Assembly: GCA_030278955.1 (NCBI GenBank)
Contig: JAOANR010000003.1
Location: 62,634,195-62,698,194, forward strand
DNA: 64,000 nucleotides
From: Hygrophila difformis
Lineage: Eukaryota > Streptophyta > Magnoliopsida > Lamiales > Acanthaceae
Direction: 5' to 3'
Position numbers and translations under genes: made by a program
Notes under the pieces: generated by a model
Databases searched by the model: none
What the model saw: the letters and a program-made list of their open reading frames with translations, nothing else
Told to the model about the DNA's origin: nothing
Shown here: piece by piece, positions 25,668 through 37,000 of the stretch
Layout of the letters: each line of letters starts with the position of its first letter
How positions within the stretch are numbered: the first letter of the stretch is position 1

Positions 25668-25765
25668 GTGGCAATTCTAAACCAGACACTGATCTATCAG
25701 GTCGGGTATCGAGCTATGATCGGATACCTGAACGGATATGGGTAACCGAATACATAAATAAATAA
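25668..25765. mobile_element. Truncated hAT-like element end
   Basis: It starts TAGGAGTGGCAATTC, similar to the TAGGGGTGG ends of other elements here, and is followed by CGGATACCTGAACGGATATG-type repeats. No partner end was found, so it is a fragment. Confidence 0.4.
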
Positions 25766-25924
25766 ATAAAATTTTAATATTTATATCCTAATATCTATTT
25801 ATTTGTTTTACTTTACAATATAGGAATCGTAATTACTTGATAATTCTATGTGGTGGAAAGAAAGGCTCGGATGACATCTGGTTTCAAGAATGAAAGATAA
25901 CATGACGAATTATATTTTTATCTT

Positions 25925-26108
25925 ATTTTTTTTAGTTTTATAAATATTGACACTCATATGTCGGCAAATGAGCCCATACACTCATATGTATGGGAGCCCA
26001 AACCACACAAATTATAAAGGAAAGAGATAGGGAGCTGGGTGAGAATCGAACCCCCAACAATAAGGTTAAAAGTTAGGGGACAAAACCACTAGGCCTAGTC
26101 CTCATTTC
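25925..26108 (-). mobile_element. tRNA-derived SINE, copy 1
   Basis: Read on the minus strand, the 5' head has GGCCTAGTGGT (A-box-like) and GGGGGTTCGATTCTCACC (B-box-like, GGTTCGANTC). A non-tRNA body follows with AGCTCCCTATC, TTTCCTTTATAATTTGTGTG and GGGCTC, ending in an A-rich tail (T-rich on the + strand near 25925). The copy at 57940-58112 shares this layout. Internal pol III promoter boxes plus a poly(A)-like tail define a SINE. Boundaries are approximate. Confidence 0.7.
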
Positions 26109-26165
26109 CAATATGTTATCTTAGTTCATAGTGTACCATAGTACACTAAGATTTAATTAAATAAA

Positions 26166-26273
26166 TACTTCCTCCGTTTTTTTTTTAAGTGTTACATATA
26201 TCATTCTTATACAGTTCAATACATATTTTAAATCATTAATAACTCAAGTTCATGGTCAACAGTGTGTACATTT
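26166..26273 (+). mobile_element. Left half of Stowaway-like MITE, cut by Copia insertion
   Basis: It starts after TA with CTTCCTCCGTTTTTTTTTTA and includes ATTTTAAATCATTAATAACT, which matches the internal sequence of the palindromic MITE at 22119-22651. It stops exactly where the Copia LTR begins (TGTTGG at 26274). The other half is not visible and may lie beyond the assembly gap. Confidence 0.65.
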
Positions 26274-27144
26274 TGTTGGAATAAGGGGTTTTGAGCTCCA
26301 TTTTGCGTAATGACGATATTTAATGTGGTTAATTAAATAGCGTATACGAATTCTACTTATCGCGTATATTGTCGTAGTGTATCTATTTTCTCAAAACCGT
26401 TGTCGGGTGAGTGAGAAATAGGTGGTTGAAGTGGGTCATTGAGTGCGGCTAGTTGAAACGCTTGCGTTTTGTGTGTTTGAATGGTTGTTAAAGAGTGGTT
26501 AAAGGTGGCGCATCCCACATTGCTTAAACAGTGGGAGTTGAATTGGTTTATATTGTTCTGTGTGTTAAAATCAATTAAACTAATGCTGGTTGGTCAAGTG
26601 CGGGGGAAGCCCACACTCGCGCGCCCGTCCCGTCCCGTCCCGTCCCGAGCAGCGCCGCGCCATCGCCCGCGCCCGTGCCCGTGCCCGTGGACTTGGATCT
26701 TGGTAATTGGGCTTTGGGTGGGCTTTGGGCCTGTCTATCTTTTTTGACAAAATTTATTTGTCGGGCCCATGCCGAGCCCAGTCCTTGAAGCCCATTGTGA
26801 TTTCAACAGTTGTTGAAAACCATTTGAATCACCTGCTGAAACGCCCCATCAATACCCATCGTCGGTTACGTCTCCTCCAACTCCTATAAATAGCAGCGTC
26901 AGGCATTAGGATTCAGACACCTCTGCATCTTTCTGCATATCCTCTCCTCCCGACTCCCTCAGCTCCTTGCTTTGTTCGTCGGTCGTCGACGTTTGCGGTG
27001 CTGCCACGTCGAGACGTTTGTCGTTTTACCTTTGGGGACGTTCTGCCGTTGCCGGAGCACTACCGGGGCATAAACGTCTTGCGGGAAGAGTTCCAATCTC
27101 GACTCGACGTTCTAATATTGCTGAAACCGTTCATTTTCCTAACA
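26274..27144 (+). repeat. 5' LTR of Copia element
   Basis: It starts TGTTGGAATAAGG. The proposed end is TTTTCCTAACA at 27144, which is inverse-complementary to the start, but this end is a candidate only because the right LTR is lost in the gap after 500 bp. The shared 500 bp is nearly identical, with a few substitutions and a length difference in the CCGTCCCGTCCC run (about 26625-26646). Confidence 0.65.
26885..26892 (+). promoter_or_regulatory. TATA box of Copia LTR promoter
   Basis: TATAAATA lies inside the 5' LTR, about 270 bp before the putative gag start at 27162. Its position fits the U3/R promoter of an LTR element. Confidence 0.55.
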
Positions 27145-27161
27145 ACGCAAGACGTTTAAAT

Positions 27162-30100
27162 ATGGACGGTTCCACTGACGTTTCATCCACCGCTGCCGCC
27201 ACCGCCTCCGTTTCCATGCCTGGGTCTGTCCAGGCGTCCACTGTCGTTACATCAACCGCAACGGTGCCGTCAATGCTGACCACATCTGTTGCCGTTCCTC
27301 CACCCGCAACGCTGCATCCAATGCCACTGCCGACGACAGACCCAAACGGCTCTATCGATGAATACTTGCTTGATCCAACGACGGCCTTTCTGCCCCCGTC
27401 GCCGACGCCTAACACTGGCGGTGTGTTTTGCCCAATTCTGGGCAGTTTATCTCTGGACATTCGTTTGGAACTATTTCGTTCCAGCCCAACATTTCGGTTG
27501 GGGCGTGTTTACCTTTTCCTGGAAAAACGGTCGGGGTTACACCCGCAGGACTTAATAATAATATGAACACCGGTTTGCAACCGGACAGTGGGCCACTGAA
27601 AACTAGTTTGCCAACTTATGTTCAGTCGAAGCCGGCCTTCGTGCCGGGCGTTGGGCCGTCAACGGGTTCTGTCCCTATGGCGTTGCCAAGGTCATTTGGA
27701 GTGGCCGAGAAGCCGTCAAAGTTTGACGGGCGTGATTTCAAGTCGTGGCAGCAGAAGATGTTGTTCTATCTGACCACTCTTGGTTTGGCCGGGTTTTTAA
27801 GGAGCAGCCGGCCGTCCTTGTCTGAGATGGAGACCGATCCTCAGAAAATCTTCGCCAAGGAACAATGGATTCACGATGATTTCATGTGTAAGAACATCAT
27901 TCTGAGTGTTGTCACGGATCCTTTGTACGCTGTGTACTCTTCTGTAAAAAGTTCAAAGGAATTGTGGATTCAGTTGGAACGGAAGTACAAAACGGAGGAT
28001 GCTGATACTAAAAAGCATGCCGTTTCCAAATATCTGGGTTTTCAGATGGTTGACGGGCGTTCAGTGGTTGAACAAGTTCAAGAGTTTCAATTACTGATAC
28101 ATGGCATTCACGCTGAGGGAATGCAATTGCCCGATGCGTTCAACGCTGCGATTGTGATCGAGAAGTTGCCTCCTTCATGGAAGGACTTCAAGAACTACTT
28201 GATGCACAAGCAAAATGAAATGTCCCTTGAAGATCTTACTACACGGATCAGAATCGAGGAGGATAACCGCAAGGCCGTGTCAAGGAGCCATTTTGTAGAG
28301 GCTAAGGCCAACTTGACTGAAACAGCCGGTAAACGCAAGCAGCCGACCGTTGCGGGTAAAGGTAAAGCGGTTGTCGATGGCCAAAGGAGGAAGAAGTTCT
28401 CTGGAATTGCTACAAATGTGGCAAGGTTGGGCACTTTTCAAATCAGTGCCCGAAGCCGAAGAAGAAGAAGCCAGCTAAGCCTGCCGCTAACGTGGTACAG
28501 GCTGAACCTGACGGTTGGGAAGACAACCTGTGTGCAGTGGTGTCTGAAGCTTTGCATATTGATGATGCTAAAGATTGGTTTGTTGATACCGTGGCTTCGT
28601 GTCATGTGGCTGCCAACAGGGAGTTCTTTACTTCATACCGGACTGTTGAAGGCAGAAAGCTGCACATGGAAAACCAAGCATCATCTGATGTGGTTGGCGT
28701 TGGGAATGTGGTACTGAGGCTGACAAGTGGCAAAAACTTGACTCTGAAGGATGTGGTGCATGTCCCTGATATCCGGAAGAATTTGGTTTCTGGTTCGCTG
28801 CTAGTTAGTAGTGGTTTTAAACTTATTTTTGAATCCGATAAGTTTATCATGACTAAGTTTGGAAAATTCCTTGGTAGAGGCTATCTCACCAATGGTCTTT
28901 TCAAGTTTAATGTATTGGCTAAACGCCAAGTTGTTGAGCAAGCTTCTGGTAATAAAATTGAAGGTTATTCTTACTTGCTTGAGTGTTTTAATTTATGGCA
29001 TTGTAGACTTGGACATGCAAATAAAAATGCCATAAAGAAATTGGTAAATTTTAAATTTACTTAAAGAAATGAAATTCAACGATAAAAACAAATGTGAAGT
29101 TTGTGTTGGAGCGAAAATGATAAAACTTCTATTTCCAAGTGTTGAAAGAAATACTAAACCCCTGGATTTAATTCATACTGATGTATGTGATTTTAGATCT
29201 TTGCAAACTCGGGGTGGTAAAAAGTATTTTATTATTTTTATTGATGATAACACTCGTTATTGCTATCTTTATTTGTTAAGAAGCAAAGATGAAGCTATTG
29301 AAGCTTTTAAAAACTTCAAGCTTGAGGCTGAAACTCAATTGAATAGCCGAATTAAGGTTATTCGGAGTGATTGAGAAGGAGAATACGTTGCTCCATTTGC
29401 TGAATTGTGTGCCGGGTCCGGAATAATTCATCAAACTTCAGCTCCATATTCACCGCAGTCCAATGGTGTTGCGGAAGTGAGAACCGTACGCTAAAGGATA
29501 TGATGAATGCCTTGTTGATCAGTTCAGGGTTACCCTAGAACTTGTTGGGGGAAGCTATTTTAACAGCTAATTATATTTTAAATAAAATACCTCCCAAAGG
29601 TAAGGAAGTAACACCTTACGAGTTATGGAAATGTAGAAAACCTTCTTTCAAATACCTCAAAGTGTGGGGGTGCTTGGCTAAAGTTGAGGTGCCATATCCT
29701 AAACAAGTTACAATCGGCCCAAAAACAGTTGACTGTATCTTTATAGGGTATGCCCTTAACAGTAGCGCGTATCGTTTCCTGGTACATAAGTCAGAAATAT
29801 CTGATATAAGTGAAGGAACGATATTTGAATCGAGGAACGCTATGTTTTTTGAAAACATATATCCTTACAAGGATAAAGTGGAATGTTCAAATAAAAGAAC
29901 GTTTGATGAAGCTACGAGCTCTGATCAGCTGAAACAAACTGACAAGGGAAGTATTTCCCCTGAACCAGTTGAACTTCGTCGTAGCCATAGGGCCAAAGTG
30001 GCTAAAACTTTTGGTCCAGATTTCGTCACTTTTATGTTAGATAACGAGCCAAGAACTGTGAGTGAAGCTCTGGCTCGACCAAATGCTGCATTATGGCAAA

Positions 30101-31593
30101 AAGCCATAAACAGTGAGTTAGACTCCATTATGCAGAATCGCACTTGGGTTCTTACTGATCTACCGAAAGGTTGTAAACCCTTATGATGCCGTTGGGTCCT
30201 TAAAAGAAAGTATAAATCCGATGGATCGATCGATAAATACAAGGCTCGCCTTGTAGTTCAGGGCTTTAGACAAAAGGAAAGAGATAATTATTTTGATACT
30301 TATTCTCCGGTATCCAGAATCACCTCCATTCGAGTGTTTCTCTCGATTGCTGCACTTTACAATCTTGAGATATATCAAATGGATGTTAAGACTGCGTTCT
30401 TAAATGGTGATCTAGATGAAGAGATTTATATGAATCAACCAGAAAGCTTTGTTGTTCAAGGACAAGAGCATAAAGTCTGCAAACTGGTTAAATCTCTGTA
30501 TGGTCTGAAACAAGCGCCTAAGCAGTGGCACTTGAAGTTTGATAATGTGATGTTGTCAAACGGGTTCAAGTATAATAAATGTGATAAATGCGTTTACTAC
30601 AAGGGAACAACAGACAAATTTGTTATAGTTTGCTTGTATGTAGATGACATGTTGATCATGAGCAGTGATTTGAATATGATTATTCAGACCAAGAATATGT
30701 TAAAAAGGAATTTTGACATGAAAGACATGGGTGTAGCCGATGTCATATTAGGGATAAAAATCATAAGGCATCCCGAAGGGATTGTTCTTTCTCAGTCTCA
30801 TTACATTGAGAAAGTGTTGAGGAAATTCAACGCTTATGATAGTCGTCCGGCAAAGACGCCTATGGATCCCAGTGAGAAGTTGAGAGTGAACAGAGGTGAA
30901 CCTGTTGCTCAAGAAGAGTATGCAAGAATCATTGGTAGTCTAATGTACTTGACTAATTGTACTCGCCCGGATCTTGCATATTCAGTTAACAAACTGAGTA
31001 GATATACTAGCAATCCAAGTCGTGAGCATTGGAAGGCTATTATGAGAGTCTTGAGATATCTGAAATATACTCAAGAGTTGGGGTTACATTACACGAGACA
31101 TCCTCCTGTACTTGAAGGGTACTCTGATGCCGATTGGATATCAGAGAAAAGTGATTCATTATCCACAAGTAGATATGTATTCACAATTGCTGGAGGGGTT
31201 GTGTCTTGGAAGTCACAAAAACAAACGTGTATAGCCCGATCCACCATGGAGTCTGAATTTATAGCTTTAGATAAAGTTGGTGAAGAAGCCGAATGGCTTC
31301 GAAATTTCCTCGAGGAAATTCCATGTTGGAAGAAACCTGTGCCAACAGTAATGATACACTGTAATAGTCAAGCAACTATTGGCAGGGTACAAAATGAGAT
31401 GTATAATGGTAAGTCGAGACATATCCGTCGTCGACATCATACTGTTAAGCAATTGATTTCTAGTGGGGTGATTTCTCTAACTTATGTGAAGTCTGGAGAT
31501 AACCTAGTGGATCCATTAACAAAAGCTGTCAACAGAGATCAATTTTGCAAATTGCGAGAGAGAATGGGGTTAAAACCCACACCTAAAGAATGA
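27162..31593 (+). pseudogene. Copia Gag-Pol polyprotein (broken)
   Basis: Domains in order: gag (about 27162-28430; GRDFKSWQQKMLFYL), a CCHC knuckle readable only in a shifted frame ([14 protein letters not shown] at about 28410-28450), protease with DTVASCH in place of the usual D-[ST]-G, integrase zinc-binding part (LWHCRLGH at about 28993, CEVCVGAK) and core, RT (about 30190-31000; [13 protein letters not shown] and YVDD), and RNase H (DADW at about 31131, ESEFIAL). Frame changes occur near 27425, 28410, 29060 and 29480-29540. Nonsense codons include TGA at 29372 and TGA at 30184. The loss of the protease active-site Gly and these breaks mean it is inactive. Confidence 0.93.
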
Positions 31594-32160
31594 CTACATT
31601 GGTAACCCAACCATGATGCGTGGAGATTCCACAAACTTGGTTCAAAGGGACAACTAAGATGTATGATTTCAAATGTGAAACACTTTTGAAGAATAATCTT
31701 CATCCTTTCCCTCAGAAGCAATTATGAAGTGTTTGATGCCTGTCTGTGGCAGAGGTTGAGTTTAATGACTCTTAATGGTTCTGGAACTATGTGTTCATAT
31801 AAATATGACAGGATACTTGTTCGAATCACCTATATAAGTAGAAGTGTGGCCGCTTCAGTAGAGACTTATGAATCCAAAGGGGGTTTCCATGGCCTGGAAT
31901 GGAACCAAACGTGAGAGCGGGCAAAGAGCCTGAAAAGTTACTGATTCTTTATTATTGGTCTAGTATACGATGCGGGGGATAGTTTAAGAGTAAAATTACT
32001 ACTCCGCCTGTATACTCGATAATATTCATATGGTTTAAGTTCAAAGCCAAAATCTACTTAAACCCGTGCAGTAACCTTTCTTTAAAGAAGGAGTCGGGGC
32101 ATTTGCATTTGCATTTGCATTGCATTCACTACTGTTGTTATTTCCACTCATGTGGGGGAT
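31594..32160 (+). other. Copia element 3' untranslated region with polypurine tract
   Basis: This is non-coding sequence between the end of pol and the right LTR. It contains a GCATTT tandem run (about 32100-32122) and ends in the purine tract GTGGGGGAT directly before TGTTGG, the usual plus-strand primer position. Confidence 0.7.
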
Positions 32161-32660
32161 TGTTGGAATAAGGGGGTTTTGAGCTCCATTTTGCGTAATG
32201 ATGATATTTAATGTGGTTAATTAAATAGCGTATACGAATTCTGCTTATCGCGTAGATTGTCGTAGTGTATCTATTTTCTCAAAACCGTTGTCGGGTGAGT
32301 GAGAAATAGGTGGTTGAAGTGGGTCATTGAGTGCGGCTAGTTGAAACGCTTACGTTTGTGTGTTTGAATGGTTGTTAAAGAGTAGTTAAAGGTGGCACAT
32401 CCCACATTGCTTAAACAGTGGGAATTGAATTGGTTTATACTGTTCTGCGTGTTAGAATCAATTAAACTAATGCTGGTTGGTCGAGTGCGGGGGAAGCCCA
32501 CACGCGCGCGCCCGTCCCGTCCCGAGCAGCGCCGCGCCGTCGCCCGCGCCCGTGCCCGTGCCCGTGGACTTGGATCTTGGTAATTGGGCTTTGGGTGGGC
32601 TTTGGGCTTGTCTATCTTTTTAGACAAAATTTATTTGTCGGGCCCATGCCGAGCCCAGTT
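32161..32660 (+). repeat. 3' LTR of Copia element (first 500 bp)
   Basis: It is collinear with 26274-26780. It differs by single bases and by a shorter CCGTCCCGTCCC run. It ends at the run of N. Confidence 0.9.
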
Positions 32661-33160
32661 NNNNNNNNNNNNNNNNNNNNNNNNNNNNNNNNNNNNNNNN
32701 NNNNNNNNNNNNNNNNNNNNNNNNNNNNNNNNNNNNNNNNNNNNNNNNNNNNNNNNNNNNNNNNNNNNNNNNNNNNNNNNNNNNNNNNNNNNNNNNNNNN
32801 NNNNNNNNNNNNNNNNNNNNNNNNNNNNNNNNNNNNNNNNNNNNNNNNNNNNNNNNNNNNNNNNNNNNNNNNNNNNNNNNNNNNNNNNNNNNNNNNNNNN
32901 NNNNNNNNNNNNNNNNNNNNNNNNNNNNNNNNNNNNNNNNNNNNNNNNNNNNNNNNNNNNNNNNNNNNNNNNNNNNNNNNNNNNNNNNNNNNNNNNNNNN
33001 NNNNNNNNNNNNNNNNNNNNNNNNNNNNNNNNNNNNNNNNNNNNNNNNNNNNNNNNNNNNNNNNNNNNNNNNNNNNNNNNNNNNNNNNNNNNNNNNNNNN
33101 NNNNNNNNNNNNNNNNNNNNNNNNNNNNNNNNNNNNNNNNNNNNNNNNNNNNNNNNNNNN
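32661..33160. other. Assembly gap (500 N)
   Basis: Exactly 500 N, a conventional placeholder length, so the real gap size is unknown. It removes the rest of the Copia 3' LTR and its flank. Confidence 0.99.
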
Positions 33161-33650
33161 TATGGCCTAAGAAGCCACTCCATCGCCAAGCCAGTGCCAC
33201 GTGGCATCCCGAACCACAAAATCAAATCCCGAGTGATCAGGATTCCCCACAGAACTCCCCTCGACATGATTAATAGTACCATCCACACCCTGCGAGTTCT
33301 CATTTACCATGCACAATTGACCAGTAGAGTAGAGTGAGAAGGCTGATGCCACGCCTGCTCAATGTCAAGAGCCAAGCGGTGAATGTCCCTTTGAAGACAC
33401 CAGTAATACTGTTGCGTGTCCCCTAATATGCGAGCATTTTGTTCCATCCAGATGATCCACAAGGTACATACAAAAATGGCCCCATAATAACAACACATAC
33501 CCTGCAATAATTCCCTCACACCTGCTTTGGAAATATCCTCACAGTCCTCCTGAAAAAAGCAGACGAACAACACGCCATACGTGACAAGCCCATGTACAGT
33601 AAAGGAAACAATGGCTCCAAGTCCCACTGCAAACCCCGGATAAACACAAC
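33161..33650 (-). pseudogene. LINE reverse-transcriptase C-terminal remnant
   Basis: The minus frame at 33304-33627 includes LLQGMCCYYGAIFVCTLWII, WMEQNARIL and RDIHRLALDIEQAW. The W-x-E-x-N-x-R-I/L pattern after a hydrophobic stretch is typical of the zf-RVT/C-terminal region of plant L1-type LINE polyproteins. The rest of the element is absent or in the gap. The short minus frames nearer the gap have no recognisable domain. Confidence 0.55.
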
Positions 33651-34052
33651 AAATAAATAAATAATTAATTAAAATGCATTTTAACTCTCTACTTAGACAA
33701 TTTCAAAGGCAAAAATATGTTTTGAAAACCAATAATAATAAGATAATTAGCTCACAATCAAAAGTTATATGTAGTAGCTCTCACAACTTAAACAAAGATC
33801 TCGGTTTGAGTCATCTGCAGCTTTATCAAATTGAAAAGGCCGCAACAGGCCCACAGCCCACAGCCCACAGGGTTAAAGATCTCATGTCCAGGAGGTGAGT
33901 GATAATGCTCCCGCAATAGCCGATATCCTCATTTTTTCCCCGCACCAGTGCCCAGTCTATCTCCTCCCTTCCGATAGATGCAAAATTCACGCACCACACA
34001 ACTCTACTTCTCACTACTCCTCAGCCTCGCTGCACAGGAATTAAATTAAATT
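33651..34052 (+). promoter_or_regulatory. Upstream region of the tRNA ligase gene
   Basis: This is non-coding sequence between the LINE remnant and the ATG at 34053, presumably promoter and 5' UTR. A short CAGCCCACAGCCCACAGG repeat is at about 33851-33870. No confident TATA box was identified. Confidence 0.4.
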
Positions 34053-37000
34053 ATGGCGGCAGCCTTCTCTCCGGCCGCTGCCGTTGCTTTACGCCACCTC
34101 AGACCCCACTCTTCGTCTATCCTCCCCACACTCCTTTACATGTTTAACAACCCCAGGCTAGCTCTCTCTTCCTCCTCCGCTTCTTTGCTTCTCTTCTCCT
34201 CTTCACTGCCCATCTCTCGCCAACACCGCTCCTTCTGCTCCGCCCCCGCGTTCTCCCCTAAGACCGATCCCATCGACATGGAAAAAGGTGCAAAAATCCG
34301 CGAATTTAGAAAGAAACTGAAGATTGTGGACATTAAAGGGGGCCCTAACCAAGGCATAGATCGAGTGGGAGAGAGTCTTGTGGTGATGGGGTGGGTCAGA
34401 ACGCTCAGACTTCAGAGCAGTGTCACGTTCATTGAAGTAAGTCTTGATGGAATTCGTTAACTGTTTTTGGGGATTGCTCTAGGCTTTGTTAGAAGGTGGT
34501 GTCTTCTATTTATTTATTTGTTATAATGAATTATATAGTGTGATATTGAATGAGGTTTTCTACAGAAATTCCGTTTACTTCGTTGTCTAAAGGTGGCGCC
34601 TTTTGAGAGTATTACATTAATAAACGTTGTTGAATTGAGTTCCCTCTTTTGCTTATTAGGTTAACGATGGTTCTTGCCTTTCGAATATGCAATGCGTTAT
34701 GAGTTCTGACGCTCAAGGTTATGATCAGGTACTGTTGTGGGCTTGTTACAATTTCTTTATTTACCCTATAAGCATTTCACGCGTCTAATACAGCTCCTCA
34801 AATGAAATCATGAAAAGGGGTACTACCTATTTGAGATGATTCTGATGTCATCAAATCTTCTTCACGATTACATGCATGGATCTGTGTTCCTAATTCTGCA
34901 TTTGATAATATGCTGTGTATAGGCCTGGTTGCTTAATTCCTGTTTTCAAATCATATTATGTGTTGCACTTTACTATCTAAAACTTACGTGGCATGGAGTG
35001 TGCTTGTGATGATTCTCATTGTAAACTGCTCCCAATAGGTGGAGAATGGTATAATATCAACTGGTGCTTCAATTTGGATACAAGGTACTATTGTAGCCAG
35101 TCAAGGATCCAAGCAGAAAATAGAATTGAAGGTTGAAAAACTTACAATGGTATGTATTCCCTCTGAATTGAATTACTTTTAGAGGGTGTTTGGTTCGAGG
35201 GATCCAAGATTCCCATTGGGAATGAGAATCTTGGCTGTGGAATCAAACATGCCCATGTTTGGATCGGGGCATATTTCATGTGGCAATGTCACATTCTCAC
35301 CGTGGTGGGAATGTTAAGTGTTTTTGGTGGGAATATGATTCCACCTGAGGGCAGGTAAGGTAATCTTACCACCTCCACTTTGCTTACTTTGACTTTTATA
35401 CCCTCACTTTTTATACTTAATTTATTTTATGAATTTTTAGATATTTGTATTCCGAAAAATGATAAATATATGAAATTTAATTTAAAAAATCAATTGAAAA
35501 TTTTTAAATTATTTAAACATATTTTTTAATATATATTCTCATATTTTCTTAAAATTTATTTATCTTCTATATACAAAACAAAAATAATAAGGATTTAGAG
35601 ACATTAAATGACCACTTATAAGATAATAAATTAAATATAAAGAATTTTCTATATTTAACAAAAAATGGCTTAAATATTTTCTATTGTATAGAAAATGACA
35701 TATTTATAGCATTCCTTCAATTGAAATTCAAGGACATTATAGCAAATTTATTAGAATTGGAAATCTGAGATTCCCAATCTAACCAAACACAATAATCTTA
35801 AAACATTAAAACATCAGAAAATAAGATTTCCACATTCCCGGCAATCACATTCCCACCGATAATCTAAGATCTCTCAAACCAAACGGTAATAGTTCCAGTT
35901 ACCCAAGCTTATAATTTCTTGTTTCAGATTTGAGGGTGTGTTTGGTAACATATGAAACTTCAGAGTTGAGAATTAAAACAATTCTCTTTCACTATTTTGG
36001 ATTCTCTACTATGAATAGAAAAATGGAGAGAGTTGACATTTATGAGTTCAACATCAAATATGAATAAATATAAAAAAGAAAAACTCAAATTAAATTTGAA
36101 CAATAATATAAAGTAAATGAAATAAAGTTAATATAAATAAATAAATAATTTCTGTTATTGAATTAAATAAAAATAAATATATAGAATTGAATAATGAAAA
36201 AGATTCAATTATATTGAAATAAATATGAATATACATTAAAATCTAGATAAAATAATATAAGAAATGAAAAATCGAACATAAAATAAAATATAAAAATGAA
36301 ATAAAATTTTAAATAATTAATATTAAATAAATAAAAATAGAATCTAATGTGTGCTCGAGTGAAGGAAGTTGTGAGAATTCAATCGGACCCTTTTCCAATC
36401 ACCTAAATAAAAAGAGCTCGAGTGAAGGAAGTTGCAGTAGAAAAAGGAAGCGTCGTTGCCCAACCAACAAGATAAATCACCGGCGAAAACCATGGCAAGT
36501 ACTGATTTAGAGATGCTCCTTTGGAGAAGGGTGAAGGGTGAGGAAGCGGTGCTCGGGGAGTGCCGCTTCCGTAGCTCTTAAATCAGATCATAGATTTTTA
36601 TTAGATCCGGAGATCTTCCCCGGACTTCAAAAAGGTAGGAGGGAGAGCTCCAGAATCCCTGATAAATGGCTATGCATGCAAAGAGAATGGAGCAAGCAGG
36701 GGGCGGTAACAGAAAGAAAAGCAACGACTGGAGTGGGAGAGTCAGAGTCGAAAAGAGGATTCCTCACTTCTTTCGCCTCTTGGAAAGAGCCGGTCAATTA
36801 AGTTCTAGTTTAGGTGAAGGAAGCATGACCGCGCTACCAATAGTGGAAACTCAATCTCGAGATGTTTCGGTTGTTATGTGGTATCACCCCGGGAGCGAGC
36901 TTTTTCTAAGTACTTTCGAGGACATCTTGGATCATCCTCACCAGAATACATGATCTAGGCGAAAACCAGTTAAAAAGTAATTTATTTATTTGAAATTAAA

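Larger units (their letters stand above)
26274..32660 (+). mobile_element. Copia-type LTR retrotransposon, decayed, 3' end in gap
   Basis: The two LTR starts are 26274 and 32161, both TGTTGGAATAAGG. Between them lies a gag-protease-integrase-RT-RNase H polyprotein in the Copia order, with frameshifts and stops. The purine tract ATGTGGGGGAT immediately precedes the right LTR. The right LTR runs into the 500-N gap at 32661, so its end and the 3' target duplication cannot be seen. It was inserted into a Stowaway-like MITE. Confidence 0.92.

Noticed and set aside
36774..36861. Mitochondrial atp1 fragment
   Set aside because: The stretch with [10 protein letters not shown] and PIVETQ fits the plastid atpA version as I know it, not atp1.
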